Shown piece by piece: positions 52,939 to 61,254 of a stretch of 64,000 nt of DNA. A program made the translations under genes and the position numbers. The stretch spans positions 1-64,000 of the forward strand of contig JACMOI010000052.1 in NCBI GenBank assembly GCA_014378105.1, written 5' to 3'. A model generated the notes under the pieces. It made no database searches and was not told where the DNA came from. It was given only the letters and a program-made list of their open reading frames with translations. The DNA is from Pseudopedobacter sp. GTDB taxonomy: Bacteria > Bacteroidota > Bacteroidia > Sphingobacteriales > Sphingobacteriaceae. Position 1 is the stretch's first letter. Each line of letters begins with the position of its first letter.

Positions 52939-53304
52939 ATGTATTGCAACGGATTAACAAGCGAGCGATTAATAATGCGCTCCCTAACCCTGAAGAATGT
53001 GATCAAAACAGGATAATTTAGGAGCAATGTGGCTTATTAACCCAGTAAATAGATGGACAAACTGAAATTGAATTGGGCTGGCATCTATTTCCGGAAAACT
53101 GGGGCAAAGGTTATGCGGGTGAAGCTGCAATGGCTTTTAAAAATAACCTGAACAATTAATTAATTTCCATTGTTCATAAAAATAATATGTTATAGCAAAA
53201 AGTATTATGGCGAAACGGAATGTTTATAGAAAAAGTAATTACTCATTTTAATGAAAAACATTTAATTTTCCTTATTGAAAAGAATGAATGGGCGGAACAT
53301 AAAT
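52939..53304 (+). pseudogene. Decayed RimJ/RimL-type GNAT acetyltransferase
   Basis: Not in the ORF track. Pieces of one acetyltransferase are recognisable: GLTSERLIMRSLTLKNVIKTG ends in a stop (frame from 52939), then in a second frame GLLTQ, a stop, IDGQTEIELGWHLFPENWGKGYAGEAAMAFK (motif A), a stop, ISIVHKNNML, a stop, QKVLWRNGMFIEKVITHFNEKHLIF. These follow the order of RimJ/RimL-like proteins, with the expected middle portion (about 60 residues) deleted, at least one frame change and several in-frame stops. It is therefore a dead gene, in the same orientation as the two intact GNATs upstream. Confidence 0.82.
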
Positions 53305-53892
53305 ATGAAAAAAAAAGAATTAACAATTAAGCCGGAATCTAATTTCATCATCGAATCAAAAGGACCTTTATCAGAAACCTTTAGAGAATTGGGTATTTTC
53401 GATTTTGAAAATGCTGCACTTTTTATAAAAAATCTGCCTTATTCGAGAAATAAAAACAAATCGAAATTACTTAGTGTTTTTGCAGATAAATGTGGAACTT
53501 GCGGAACAAAGCATGCTCTCCTAAAGCAATTAGCAACAGAAAACAAAATAGGTGTTAAACTTATGATAGGGATATTTAAAATGAATTCGTTAAATACCCC
53601 CAAAGTTGCAAAAATATTAGGCCTTTATGGTTTATCTTATCTTCCTGAAGCACATAATTATTTACGAAGCTCAAATCAAATTATTGATTGCTCTCACAGT
53701 AAGTCCTCTGAAGCCGATTTTATAAATGAGTTAATGGTTGAAATTGAAATTTATCCTGAACAAATTATAGATTTTAAAGTTGCTTATCATAAAGCTTATT
53801 TAACCAATTGGATCAGGGAAAATAAAATTCAGCTTACACTTGATGAATTATGGGAAATTCGTGAAGCATGTGTATTAGCATTGTCGCAGTAA
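53305..53892 (+). CDS. Uncharacterised protein with a possible Cys-His-Asp (transglutaminase-like) site
   Basis: A 195-aa cytoplasmic protein I do not recognise with confidence. It has a prominent KCGTCGTKHALLKQLA segment (near residues 61-76), SYLPEAHNYL (near 115) and QIIDCSHSK (near 127). Cysteine at the start of a helix, then histidine, then aspartate in this spacing is the arrangement of papain/transglutaminase-like folds, so a thiol-enzyme role is inferred only. The track starts at 53275; the ATG at 53305 is better because the ten extra codons run into the GNAT pseudogene remnant. No signal peptide. Confidence 0.65.
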   Translation: MKKKELTIKPESNFIIESKGPLSETFRELGIFDFENAALFIKNLPYSRNKNKSKLLSVFADKCGTCGTKHALLKQLATENKIGVKLMIGIFKMNSLNTPKVAKILGLYGLSYLPEAHNYLRSSNQIIDCSHSKSSEADFINELMVEIEIYPEQIIDFKVAYHKAYLTNWIRENKIQLTLDELWEIREACVLALSQ

Positions 53893-53943
53893 GTTCATAC
53901 TCATATCAACTATCAAATAAAAGTTAAAAGTGCATTTGAATTT

Positions 53944-54525
53944 TTACTTGCCGGTTTCAGGATGTTTTAGCAACCATACAAGACTTTTAACATTTGACCG
54001 AAGTTCTTGGATGATAAAAAGTATAATTAATTCTTCAATAAATGAGATGTAACCAATTATCATTGCCACATAAAACAGTGGCTGGTAATAATCAAAAACA
54101 AATAAAACAAAGAAAAAAATCCCTTGTACATATCCTCCTATTTTAGTGCTGTATAAATGAAAACTTTGATATTGCCTGAATCTGATAAATGAAACCAAAT
54201 AACCTGCAACAAACAAAAATGCAAAGAGCCAAAGCAGCCATATATCTGAACCTATGTTAATAATTTTAAACTGATAAATGCCTAAGAAAGCCAATATATA
54301 AGTGGCTATATCTGCCAGAGAATCCAGCTTAGCTCCTAAAGCAGTTTGTAGATTAAAAGTTCGTGCAATCAATCCATCAAGAATATCTGTTAACAGGTTA
54401 ATGCTGATAAAAATGGCAAATAAATTTTCTTTGCCGGCATAAACCATCCACAACACAAATGGAAACGTGAGCAGACGGTAAAAGCTTAAGATGTTTGGGA
54501 TATTGATTATTTTTTCATTCGGCAT
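53944..54525 (-). CDS. CDP-alcohol phosphatidyltransferase
   Basis: A 193-aa inner-membrane enzyme transferring a phosphatidyl (or similar) group from CDP-lipid to an alcohol. The family signature DG(x)2AR(x)8G(x)3D(x)3D is complete: DILDGLIARTFNLQTALGAKLDSLADI (near residues 45-72). About five hydrophobic helices follow. PgsA-like phosphatidylglycerophosphate synthase is one possibility, but the acceptor is not evident. It is convergent with the cysteine protein gene and divergent from the desaturase. Confidence 0.9.
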   Translation of the reverse strand: MPNEKIINIPNILSFYRLLTFPFVLWMVYAGKENLFAIFISINLLTDILDGLIARTFNLQTALGAKLDSLADIATYILAFLGIYQFKIINIGSDIWLLWLFAFLFVAGYLVSFIRFRQYQSFHLYSTKIGGYVQGIFFFVLFVFDYYQPLFYVAMIIGYISFIEELIILFIIQELRSNVKSLVWLLKHPETGK

Positions 54526-54725
54526 AACTGTTTAATTTTCTTGTACGAATGTATTTAAATGAGAGTAAACTTCACTTATCAGTATTTATTTATAGCAACT
54601 TGTGATAGATGTTTAATTTATGTATTAAACGTACTAAAAATTTAAAAGCTTATTTTGCCTTAAGATTTGTCACCAGTAACGTGCATTCAATTATAATTTA
54701 ATCATTAATTATCATTGTAAAAAAG

Positions 54726-55625
54726 ATGGATATACAATTGAACTTCAACAGAGAATTAGCACTGGAAAAATCTTTTAGAAAGTATCCTTTTTTTATCCCG
54801 TTAATTACCCTCCTCACTGCTACATTTCTGGTATTGGGGATTTATATCTGCATACTGTTATTTAACAACGGGCAGTATTGGATCATTCTGCCTGCTGCTA
54901 TTCTGGTACATTCATTTTTTATTGTGGTGGTGCATGATGCCGCTCATAAATCAATTACACGTACTTCATCAGATCGCCTCCTTCTTAACATAGGTTCGGG
55001 CATTATGTTATTACCTTTTTATGGAGAACCTTTCCGTAAATATCACCTCATACACCATGTAAATACAAACAATCATTACGACCCTCTCTGGCCTCCTTTC
55101 AAAAAAACATTGTATGATGATAAACGATGGTTCTACATTATAGGTGAATTGGTACCATTGATGTTCACCTTATATTTAGTTTTGAGTTCAAAAAAACAAC
55201 ATCAAAGTGATCAAAAAAAACGCCGTGAAGTAAAGGTTAATCCAATGTACATTGTTGGTTCGGCCCTCATAAGTATTAGTGTATTGTTGTGGGTAAAGCC
55301 ACCTGTAGTTTTTATACTAAGTACCTTGTTTGTTCTTAATTTTTTAAGTGCATTAAGGCATTGGTGTGAGCACTTGGGTTCAGTAAAAAACAAAGAAAGT
55401 AATACGTATTGGTTTCCTTTAGGCATGGGAATTGGCAACCATGAGACGCATCATCAATATGCGCATTTAAGCTGGCTTACCTTAATGATTGGTTTATTTT
55501 ATAGAAAGAAGGATACCAACCCAATAAAAGTATTAAGAAGTATTTTATTTGATAAATCATTTACTCACTATACTGAAACTCTTATTGAACCGGGTTTCAA
55601 AAAGAGTAAAATGGAAACAATTTAA
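54726..55625 (+). CDS. Membrane fatty acid desaturase-family protein
   Basis: A 299-aa membrane di-iron protein. All histidine boxes are present: HDAAHKS (near residue 72), HLIHHVNTNNH (near 102) and NHETHHQYAH (near 238), separated by hydrophobic helices in the expected pattern. This fits the FA_desaturase superfamily; a lipid or carotenoid ketolase/hydroxylase function is also possible from sequence alone. It stands alone, 200 bases from the divergent CDP-alcohol transferase gene, so both may relate to membrane lipid make-up. Confidence 0.85.
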   Translation: MDIQLNFNRELALEKSFRKYPFFIPLITLLTATFLVLGIYICILLFNNGQYWIILPAAILVHSFFIVVVHDAAHKSITRTSSDRLLLNIGSGIMLLPFYGEPFRKYHLIHHVNTNNHYDPLWPPFKKTLYDDKRWFYIIGELVPLMFTLYLVLSSKKQHQSDQKKRREVKVNPMYIVGSALISISVLLWVKPPVVFILSTLFVLNFLSALRHWCEHLGSVKNKESNTYWFPLGMGIGNHETHHQYAHLSWLTLMIGLFYRKKDTNPIKVLRSILFDKSFTHYTETLIEPGFKKSKMETI

Positions 55626-55701
55626 GTAATAAAATAAATGAATATTATGCGATTGCTTAAGCAGAGTTCTGGAACATTTGCCGATAAGAAATTATGAAGT
55701 G

Positions 55702-55890
55702 TTAATTAACTAACTGCACTACTTGTAGTAAGCAATTTCTGCATAAACAATCTTTAAAATTATTAGAAATATACGCTCTCTGTGATTCTGTTAATACTAT
55801 CTGATAACATTGACATTGGTTTATTTCTAATGGTTTGCATACCAATTTACACCCGCATTGTTCGCATGTTTTAATACTAAAGCTACTCAT
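55702..55890 (-). CDS. Cysteine-rich CWC family protein
   Basis: A 62-aa protein with eight or more cysteines in paired CxxC/CxC motifs: CEQCGCKLVCKP, NQCQCYQ and FKDCLCRNCLL. The layout matches the cysteine-rich CWC family (PF14375 as I recall), with the central CWC replaced by CQC. It is probably a small zinc- or metal-binding protein; its role is unknown. Its ATG overlaps the upstream T9SS gene's stop by four bases, so the two are translationally coupled. Confidence 0.8.
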   Translation of the reverse strand: MSSFSIKTCEQCGCKLVCKPLEINQCQCYQIVLTESQRAYISNNFKDCLCRNCLLQVVQLVN

Positions 55891-56885
55891 TTAACGACTA
55901 TCTTTTTTATAACAGACTTAGCTTCAAATTGAAGTTGTAAAAAATATATTCCGCTATGCATTTCAATAATTGTGCGGTATAGGTTCAATGATTCATTTGC
56001 TAATGTAAGCTGCGTTTGGATGCCGGTAAAATCAATGAGATTTGCCTGTAAAATGGGCTGATCAGACTGAATATAAAAAGTACTGTTACCACACACCGGA
56101 ATGGGATAAATTGCTATTTCATTTTGCGGATTAATCGTTTGCAAAGAAGTAGTTTTATCTTCATGCAGCACCGCTACTGCATCCAGATCAAAACCGGCTG
56201 ATGCAAAAGGTGTAGGCCATGGATCATTAATAACGCGATTGCGAGAATCTTTTGTTCCATATAAGTTTTGTACACTGCCAACCACATCTGTAATACGGAT
56301 ATGTGTTATATAATTAACATTTAATCCCTGTTCCATTTTAAGTTCTTCAAGATCAAATGGTGTTCCATATAAACCAATATATTTACCGGCCAGGTTGTTA
56401 ATTTTTGATGCATCAATGCCACCATAATAATTTAGTTGAGGCAGGGTATCAACATTGCTCACGGAAGCAAATTTAAAAAAATGTTCACCATCAGAACTTA
56501 CTTCAACAAAAGCCAGCTCAAGAAAAGCAGCACTGTCGGTTAAAAAGCCATTTTCGAAAATAGCAAAATCCGGCCCTGAACCATTAATAACAGCATGCTT
56601 AAATGTAACAACAGCCCTGCCACCATCGCCCAAACTTACTACAGCGTTGCCTGCCGGTCCGGTTGCATACATTTCATCTCCCACCGTTGTTTTACCCAAA
56701 GTTGTATCCGCTATATTTTGCCAGCCACGAAATAAAGCGCAGTGCGTTGCCCAAGCCACAATAACAGAACTGTCTTTAAAAATGGCGGTTGTACCTGCTT
56801 GTCCGGCCTGAGGCGCAAACTGTGCATGTGCTGGCATTTGGTTCAACAACAAGATTAATGAAAATATTTTTTTTGAAAGATGCAT
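55887..56885 (-). CDS. Secreted cell-surface protein with C-terminal T9SS sorting domain
   Basis: A 332-aa exported protein. The preferred start is the ATG at 56885 (MHLSKKIFSLILLLNQMPAHAQ, a signal peptide); the track adds 32 codons upstream. The body has a block I recall from secreted Bacteroidota surface proteins: NAVVSLGDGGRAVVTFKHAVINGSGPDFAIFENGF ... FLELAFVEVSSDGEHFFKF, of unknown function. The C terminus (NEIAIYPIPVCGNSTFYIQSD ... SGIYFLQLQFEAKSVIKKIVVK) is a T9SS sorting domain, slightly divergent at the YPNP position (YPIP). Confidence 0.83.
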   Translation of the reverse strand: MHLSKKIFSLILLLNQMPAHAQFAPQAGQAGTTAIFKDSSVIVAWATHCALFRGWQNIADTTLGKTTVGDEMYATGPAGNAVVSLGDGGRAVVTFKHAVINGSGPDFAIFENGFLTDSAAFLELAFVEVSSDGEHFFKFASVSNVDTLPQLNYYGGIDASKINNLAGKYIGLYGTPFDLEELKMEQGLNVNYITHIRITDVVGSVQNLYGTKDSRNRVINDPWPTPFASAGFDLDAVAVLHEDKTTSLQTINPQNEIAIYPIPVCGNSTFYIQSDQPILQANLIDFTGIQTQLTLANESLNLYRTIIEMHSGIYFLQLQFEAKSVIKKIVVK

Positions 56886-57113
56886 ACCTTTAAAATAGGG
56901 GCAAATATAAGTTACCATCTTATATTTTTGAACCTGTAATTTTAATTTATAAAAAATTATAGGTTCTAAAATATAATACATTTCAATAAATTACAGCCAT
57001 TATTTCAAATCAAAAATTTAAAATAAATTAATATCAGAATTATATCAAATTAATTATTTTGCCCTCGGTTTAATAAGTACATAAAAATCTGAAAGTTATT
57101 ATATAAACAGCAA

Positions 57114-58310
57114 ATGAATACTCAAAATAAATTGGTTATAAGTAAACCAAAGCAAGAAAAACTTTCTAAAAGCCAAGTTGAATTTAACACTTTAAATAAT
57201 CGCATACGTAAAACAAAGGAATTTATTGAACTTGATTTGGAATATTTTGAATCAATACTTAACACGTATCATAAAATGCTTTACCCAAAAAAACAAATTT
57301 TTGCCAAAGCACTATTTAACCTGTGTAAATCACTCGATTTAACAGCAAATAAACTACAACTAATATCTCAGTTTAAAAATTTGGGTTCAACCATTCATGA
57401 CGTTTTTGATATTGCTTTTGGTATTACTGAACCCAACGAAGAGGAAGAAAATTTATATAACCGCTACGCAGAAAAAACTTACAAAGATGAATTACTGATT
57501 CAAGTAACCATGGCTAAAAACATGTTTGCCGAAATGATGAAAGAATCTACGGGTGTTGATATCGATTTATCCGAAATAAATATGGAATCGGCTGAAGACA
57601 GGGCTAAGCTAAAAGAAGAACTTGATTCTAAAATAAAAGAGGCAAAGGTAAACAGGCCACAGTCGGCATCTGAGCTAAAGAAAGAGTTAAAGTTAAAGCA
57701 GGAAGAAGAAATTAAACTCAAAAGTATTAAGAGCATATACATTAGTTTGGTAAAGTTGCTTCATCCCGATACAGAAATTGATGCCATTAAAAAACTAGAG
57801 AAAACGGCCATTATGCAAAGGGTTACAAAAGCGTACCAGGATAAAGACATGAACACACTGCTGCAACTGGAATTAGACTGGTTAAGTTCTGAATCAAAAA
57901 ACCTGGGCACTTTGCCTGATAAGCAATTAAAGATGTACAACAAAGCTCTGGCTCAACAATTAAGGGAATTAGAAACATCCCGCAATACAGCACGTTTTAA
58001 TCCAAGGTTTCAAATGATTTCAGCGTATATTGAACTGCCCTTAAAGCAAGCAGAAAGTTCTATTTTTACAGAAACCCAGGCCTCCATAATTGATGAGAAA
58101 ATAATAAAAGACTTGACGATTGGTATTGAAATGGTGAAAAATAAAAAGGAATTTAGTAAGGCTTTAATAAATGTAAATGAGTTTGTATCTGACTTTAAAC
58201 ATGATGCTATGTTTGGCGATGATTATGATGATGATGATGAACTTGATGATTTTTTTAACAATGTATTTTATGAAAGTCCAAAAACTAAAGTGAAGAAAAA
58301 AAAGAAATAG
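57114..58310 (+). CDS. J-domain-like protein with acidic and lysine-rich tail
   Basis: A 398-aa cytoplasmic protein. A J-domain-like segment lies in the middle, not at the N terminus: SIYISLVKLLHPDTEIDAIKKLEKTAIMQRVTKAYQDKDMNTLLQLE (about residues 203-250), with the HPD tripeptide near 216 that contacts DnaK. Flanking regions look helical and charged (ASELKKELKLKQEEEIKLK). The C terminus has an acidic run (DDYDDDDELDDFF) and ends in KVKKKKK. It may recruit DnaK to a specific partner. ORFs at 57500 and 57761 are shadows. Confidence 0.75.
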   Translation: MNTQNKLVISKPKQEKLSKSQVEFNTLNNRIRKTKEFIELDLEYFESILNTYHKMLYPKKQIFAKALFNLCKSLDLTANKLQLISQFKNLGSTIHDVFDIAFGITEPNEEEENLYNRYAEKTYKDELLIQVTMAKNMFAEMMKESTGVDIDLSEINMESAEDRAKLKEELDSKIKEAKVNRPQSASELKKELKLKQEEEIKLKSIKSIYISLVKLLHPDTEIDAIKKLEKTAIMQRVTKAYQDKDMNTLLQLELDWLSSESKNLGTLPDKQLKMYNKALAQQLRELETSRNTARFNPRFQMISAYIELPLKQAESSIFTETQASIIDEKIIKDLTIGIEMVKNKKEFSKALINVNEFVSDFKHDAMFGDDYDDDDELDDFFNNVFYESPKTKVKKKKK

Positions 58311-58387
58311 TAAAATGTTAAATTGCCTGCCAACCCTCATTGTCGCACTTGCTAATTGCATACGACTTTACTTAACTTTTTGATGAA

Positions 58388-58425
58388 AAAAAAACTCCGG
58401 TAGCATAAAGCACCGGAGTTTTTTT
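58388..58425. terminator. Bidirectional terminator between gyrA and the J-domain gene
   Basis: AAAAAAACTCCGGT / ACCGGAGTTTTTTT with a ten-base loop, A-rich on one side and T-rich on the other. It follows the convergent stops of the plus-strand J-domain gene and the minus-strand gyrA, and can serve both. Confidence 0.9.
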
Positions 58426-58446
58426 ATTTACCCAATTCATCAGAAA

Positions 58447-61083
58447 TTATTCAACAGGAGGTGTTCCTTCATCATCATCTTCCGCTGTTATATCATCTTC
58501 CTCTTCCAGTTCCTCTTCTGTAATCTCAGGGCTTATTTCTTCAATTTCCTGGTCAGTACCGGCTATTACTTCAAAGCCTTCTACTATTTCTCCGTCATCA
58601 ACCCCTGAAGTATCTGAAGCGCCCTCACCTTCTTCGTCTTCACCAGGGATATATGCAATTTTGGCAACGCTGGCAATTTCATCTTTCCCTCCAATATTTA
58701 TTAATCGCACACCTTGTGTTACCCTGCCTAAAACTCTTAATGAACGCATGCTTAAACGAATGGTTATGCCGCTCTTGTTAATAATCATAATATCATTGGT
58801 ATCATCAACATCTTTAATAGAAACGAGTTTTCCGGTTTTATCAGTAACATTCATGGCCATAACGCCTTTTCCGCCACGTTTAGTAATGCGGTATGCTTCA
58901 ACCTCGGTGCGTTTGCCTAAACCATTTTCGCTTACCACCAATACGTTAGTTACTTTTGGGTCTTCAATAGAAACCATTCCAATCACTTCGTCGCCATCAG
59001 CCAAACGTATGGCGCGCACGCCGGTAGCACTGCGGCCCATTGGTCTTACGCCGCTTTCGTTAAACCGTATGGCTTTACCATCACGGCTTGCTATAATAAT
59101 TTCACAGGTGCCGTTAGTTAAGCGGGCCTCTACCAGGGTATCACCTTCACGCACATTCATGGAGTTAATACCATTAGCTCTTGGGCGGCTATATGCCTCC
59201 AGTGTAGTCTTTTTAATGGTACCTTTTTGTGTAACCATAATAACATTATTGGTATGCAGATAATCAGGATCACTTAAAGATTTAACGCATAAAAATGCTT
59301 TTACTTTATCTTCAACCGGAATATTAATTAAGTTTTGTATTGCACGACCTTTGCTGGTTTTTTCACCTTCAGGTATTTCAAATACACGTAACCAGAAACA
59401 TCTGCCCTGCTCGGTAAATAACAAGAGGTAATTGTGGTTGGTTGCCATAAAAATATGTTCCACAAAATCCTCCTGGCGTTTGGCTACACCTCTACTGCCT
59501 CGACCACCGCGGGCCTGTGTTCGGTATTCATTAAGGGAAGTACGTTTCATATAACCCAGATGCGAAATAGTGATCACTACATCTTCATCAGGAATCAGAT
59601 CCTCCATACTCATTTCATTACCTACCATTTCAATACGGCTCCTGCGTTCATCGCCATATTTTTCTTTTATTTCGGCAAGTTCATCTTTAATAATATTCAT
59701 CCGGATATCTACATTGCCAAGAATCTCTTTTAGGCGACCAATCAGCTCCATAATCTGAGCATACTCTTCTTTAATTTTGTCGCGTTCAAGCCCAGTTAAA
59801 CGTTGTAAACGCATATCAAGAATGGCTTTCGACTGGATTTCCGATAAATTCCAGGTACTCATTAAACCTGTTCTTGCTTCTTCAGGTGTACGCGATTTGC
59901 GGATCAAACTAATCACTTCATCCAAATGATCCAATGCAATCAGTAAGCCTTCTAAAATATGTGCACGTTTCATTGCCTCATCCAGTTCATACTCTGTTCT
60001 GCGAACAACAACCACATGGCGGTGTTCAACAAAATGAACTATAAGGTCTTTTAGGTTTAACATTTGGGGCCGGCCTTTTACAAGTGCCACGTTGTTTACA
60101 CTAAAAGAAGTTTGCAATTGTGTGTACTTAAATAGTTTATTTAAAACCACATTAGGCACACAATCTCTTTTAAGATCAAAAACAATGCGCAAACCATCGC
60201 GGTCACTTTCATCACGCACATCGCTTATGCCTTCAATAACTTTTTCGTTAATTAAATCAGCGGCCTGTTTAATTAAAGTGGCTTTATTAACCTGGTATGG
60301 AATTTCGTTTATTACAATTTGGTCTTTACCGGTTTTAGATACTTCAAATACTGCTTTAGCGCGCATTACAATTCTACCACGGCCAGTTTCAAAAGCATTA
60401 ACAACACCTTCGTAGCCATATATAATTCCGCCTGTTGGAAAATCCGGGGCCTTTATAAATTTCATCAGCTCGGCAATGGTAATATCTTTGTTATCTATAT
60501 AAGCAATAATACCATTTATACATTCGGTTAAATTATGCGGGGCCATATTGGTAGCCATACCCACAGCAATACCAGATGCACCATTCATTAACAGGTTAGG
60601 TACTTTTGAAGGTAATACCGTTGGCTCTCGCAAACTATCGTCAAAATTAGGCCTGAAATCAACCGTATTCTTATCAATATCTGTTAGTAATTCTTCGGCC
60701 ATTTTGCGCAAACGGGCTTCAGTATAACGCATTGCTGCGGGGTTATCACCATCAACTGAACCAAAGTTACCTTGCCCGTCTACAAGCATGTAACGCATGT
60801 TCCATTCCTGGGCCATCCTTACCATTGCATCGTAAACAGATGAATCGCCATGCGGATGATACTTGCCCATTACCTCGCCCACAATACGTGCCGATTTTTT
60901 AAAGGGCCGGTTTGAACCAACGCCAAGCTCTGTCATACCAAACAAAACCCTGCGGTGAACCGGTTTTAATCCGTCTCTTACATCTGGTAATGCACGGCTC
61001 ACAATAACCGACATCGAATAATCAATGTAAGCGGTCTTCATCTCATCTTCAATGTTGATTTGAATAATTCTGTCTTCTGCCAT
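58447..61083 (-). CDS. gyrA: DNA gyrase subunit A
   Basis: The DNA-cleaving and rejoining subunit of gyrase. The catalytic tyrosine is Tyr120 in [10 protein letters not shown], and the quinolone region [10 protein letters not shown] keeps Ser81 and Asp85 (E. coli Ser83/Asp87), the wild-type, quinolone-sensitive pattern. The C-terminal beta-pinwheel contains the GyrA-box-like [10 protein letters not shown]. After it comes an approximately 55-residue highly acidic tail ([12 protein letters not shown] ... [18 protein letters not shown]). The length (878 aa) is normal. gyrB is not in the window. It is a single gene, divergent from the M1 peptidase. Confidence 0.97.
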   Translation of the reverse strand: MAEDRIIQINIEDEMKTAYIDYSMSVIVSRALPDVRDGLKPVHRRVLFGMTELGVGSNRPFKKSARIVGEVMGKYHPHGDSSVYDAMVRMAQEWNMRYMLVDGQGNFGSVDGDNPAAMRYTEARLRKMAEELLTDIDKNTVDFRPNFDDSLREPTVLPSKVPNLLMNGASGIAVGMATNMAPHNLTECINGIIAYIDNKDITIAELMKFIKAPDFPTGGIIYGYEGVVNAFETGRGRIVMRAKAVFEVSKTGKDQIVINEIPYQVNKATLIKQAADLINEKVIEGISDVRDESDRDGLRIVFDLKRDCVPNVVLNKLFKYTQLQTSFSVNNVALVKGRPQMLNLKDLIVHFVEHRHVVVVRRTEYELDEAMKRAHILEGLLIALDHLDEVISLIRKSRTPEEARTGLMSTWNLSEIQSKAILDMRLQRLTGLERDKIKEEYAQIMELIGRLKEILGNVDIRMNIIKDELAEIKEKYGDERRSRIEMVGNEMSMEDLIPDEDVVITISHLGYMKRTSLNEYRTQARGGRGSRGVAKRQEDFVEHIFMATNHNYLLLFTEQGRCFWLRVFEIPEGEKTSKGRAIQNLINIPVEDKVKAFLCVKSLSDPDYLHTNNVIMVTQKGTIKKTTLEAYSRPRANGINSMNVREGDTLVEARLTNGTCEIIIASRDGKAIRFNESGVRPMGRSATGVRAIRLADGDEVIGMVSIEDPKVTNVLVVSENGLGKRTEVEAYRITKRGGKGVMAMNVTDKTGKLVSIKDVDDTNDIMIINKSGITIRLSMRSLRVLGRVTQGVRLINIGGKDEIASVAKIAYIPGEDEEGEGASDTSGVDDGEIVEGFEVIAGTDQEIEEISPEITEEELEEEDDITAEDDDEGTPPVE

Positions 61084-61254
61084 ATTTAATTTTTTTGTTA
61101 CTGTTTCATAAACAAAAACATGTTTTGTTTACAATACTTTAAAATCATTGCAAAATAAAGATTTCCTGGCATTTCTCCTGTATAAATTCCCACAAAAATC
61201 AGGCACTTTGTGGAAAAGAAATCTCTTAAAATTTTCACATATCTTTGAAACTTT

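Noticed and set aside
51367-53892. Integron-style cassette array of GNAT genes
   Set aside because: Same-strand small genes suggested it, but I found no attC-like hairpins or GTTRRRY core sites between them and no integrase.
58661-60531. Several plus-strand ORFs opposite gyrA, the longest 200 aa
   Set aside because: Antisense shadows of a conserved gene with intact catalytic motifs.
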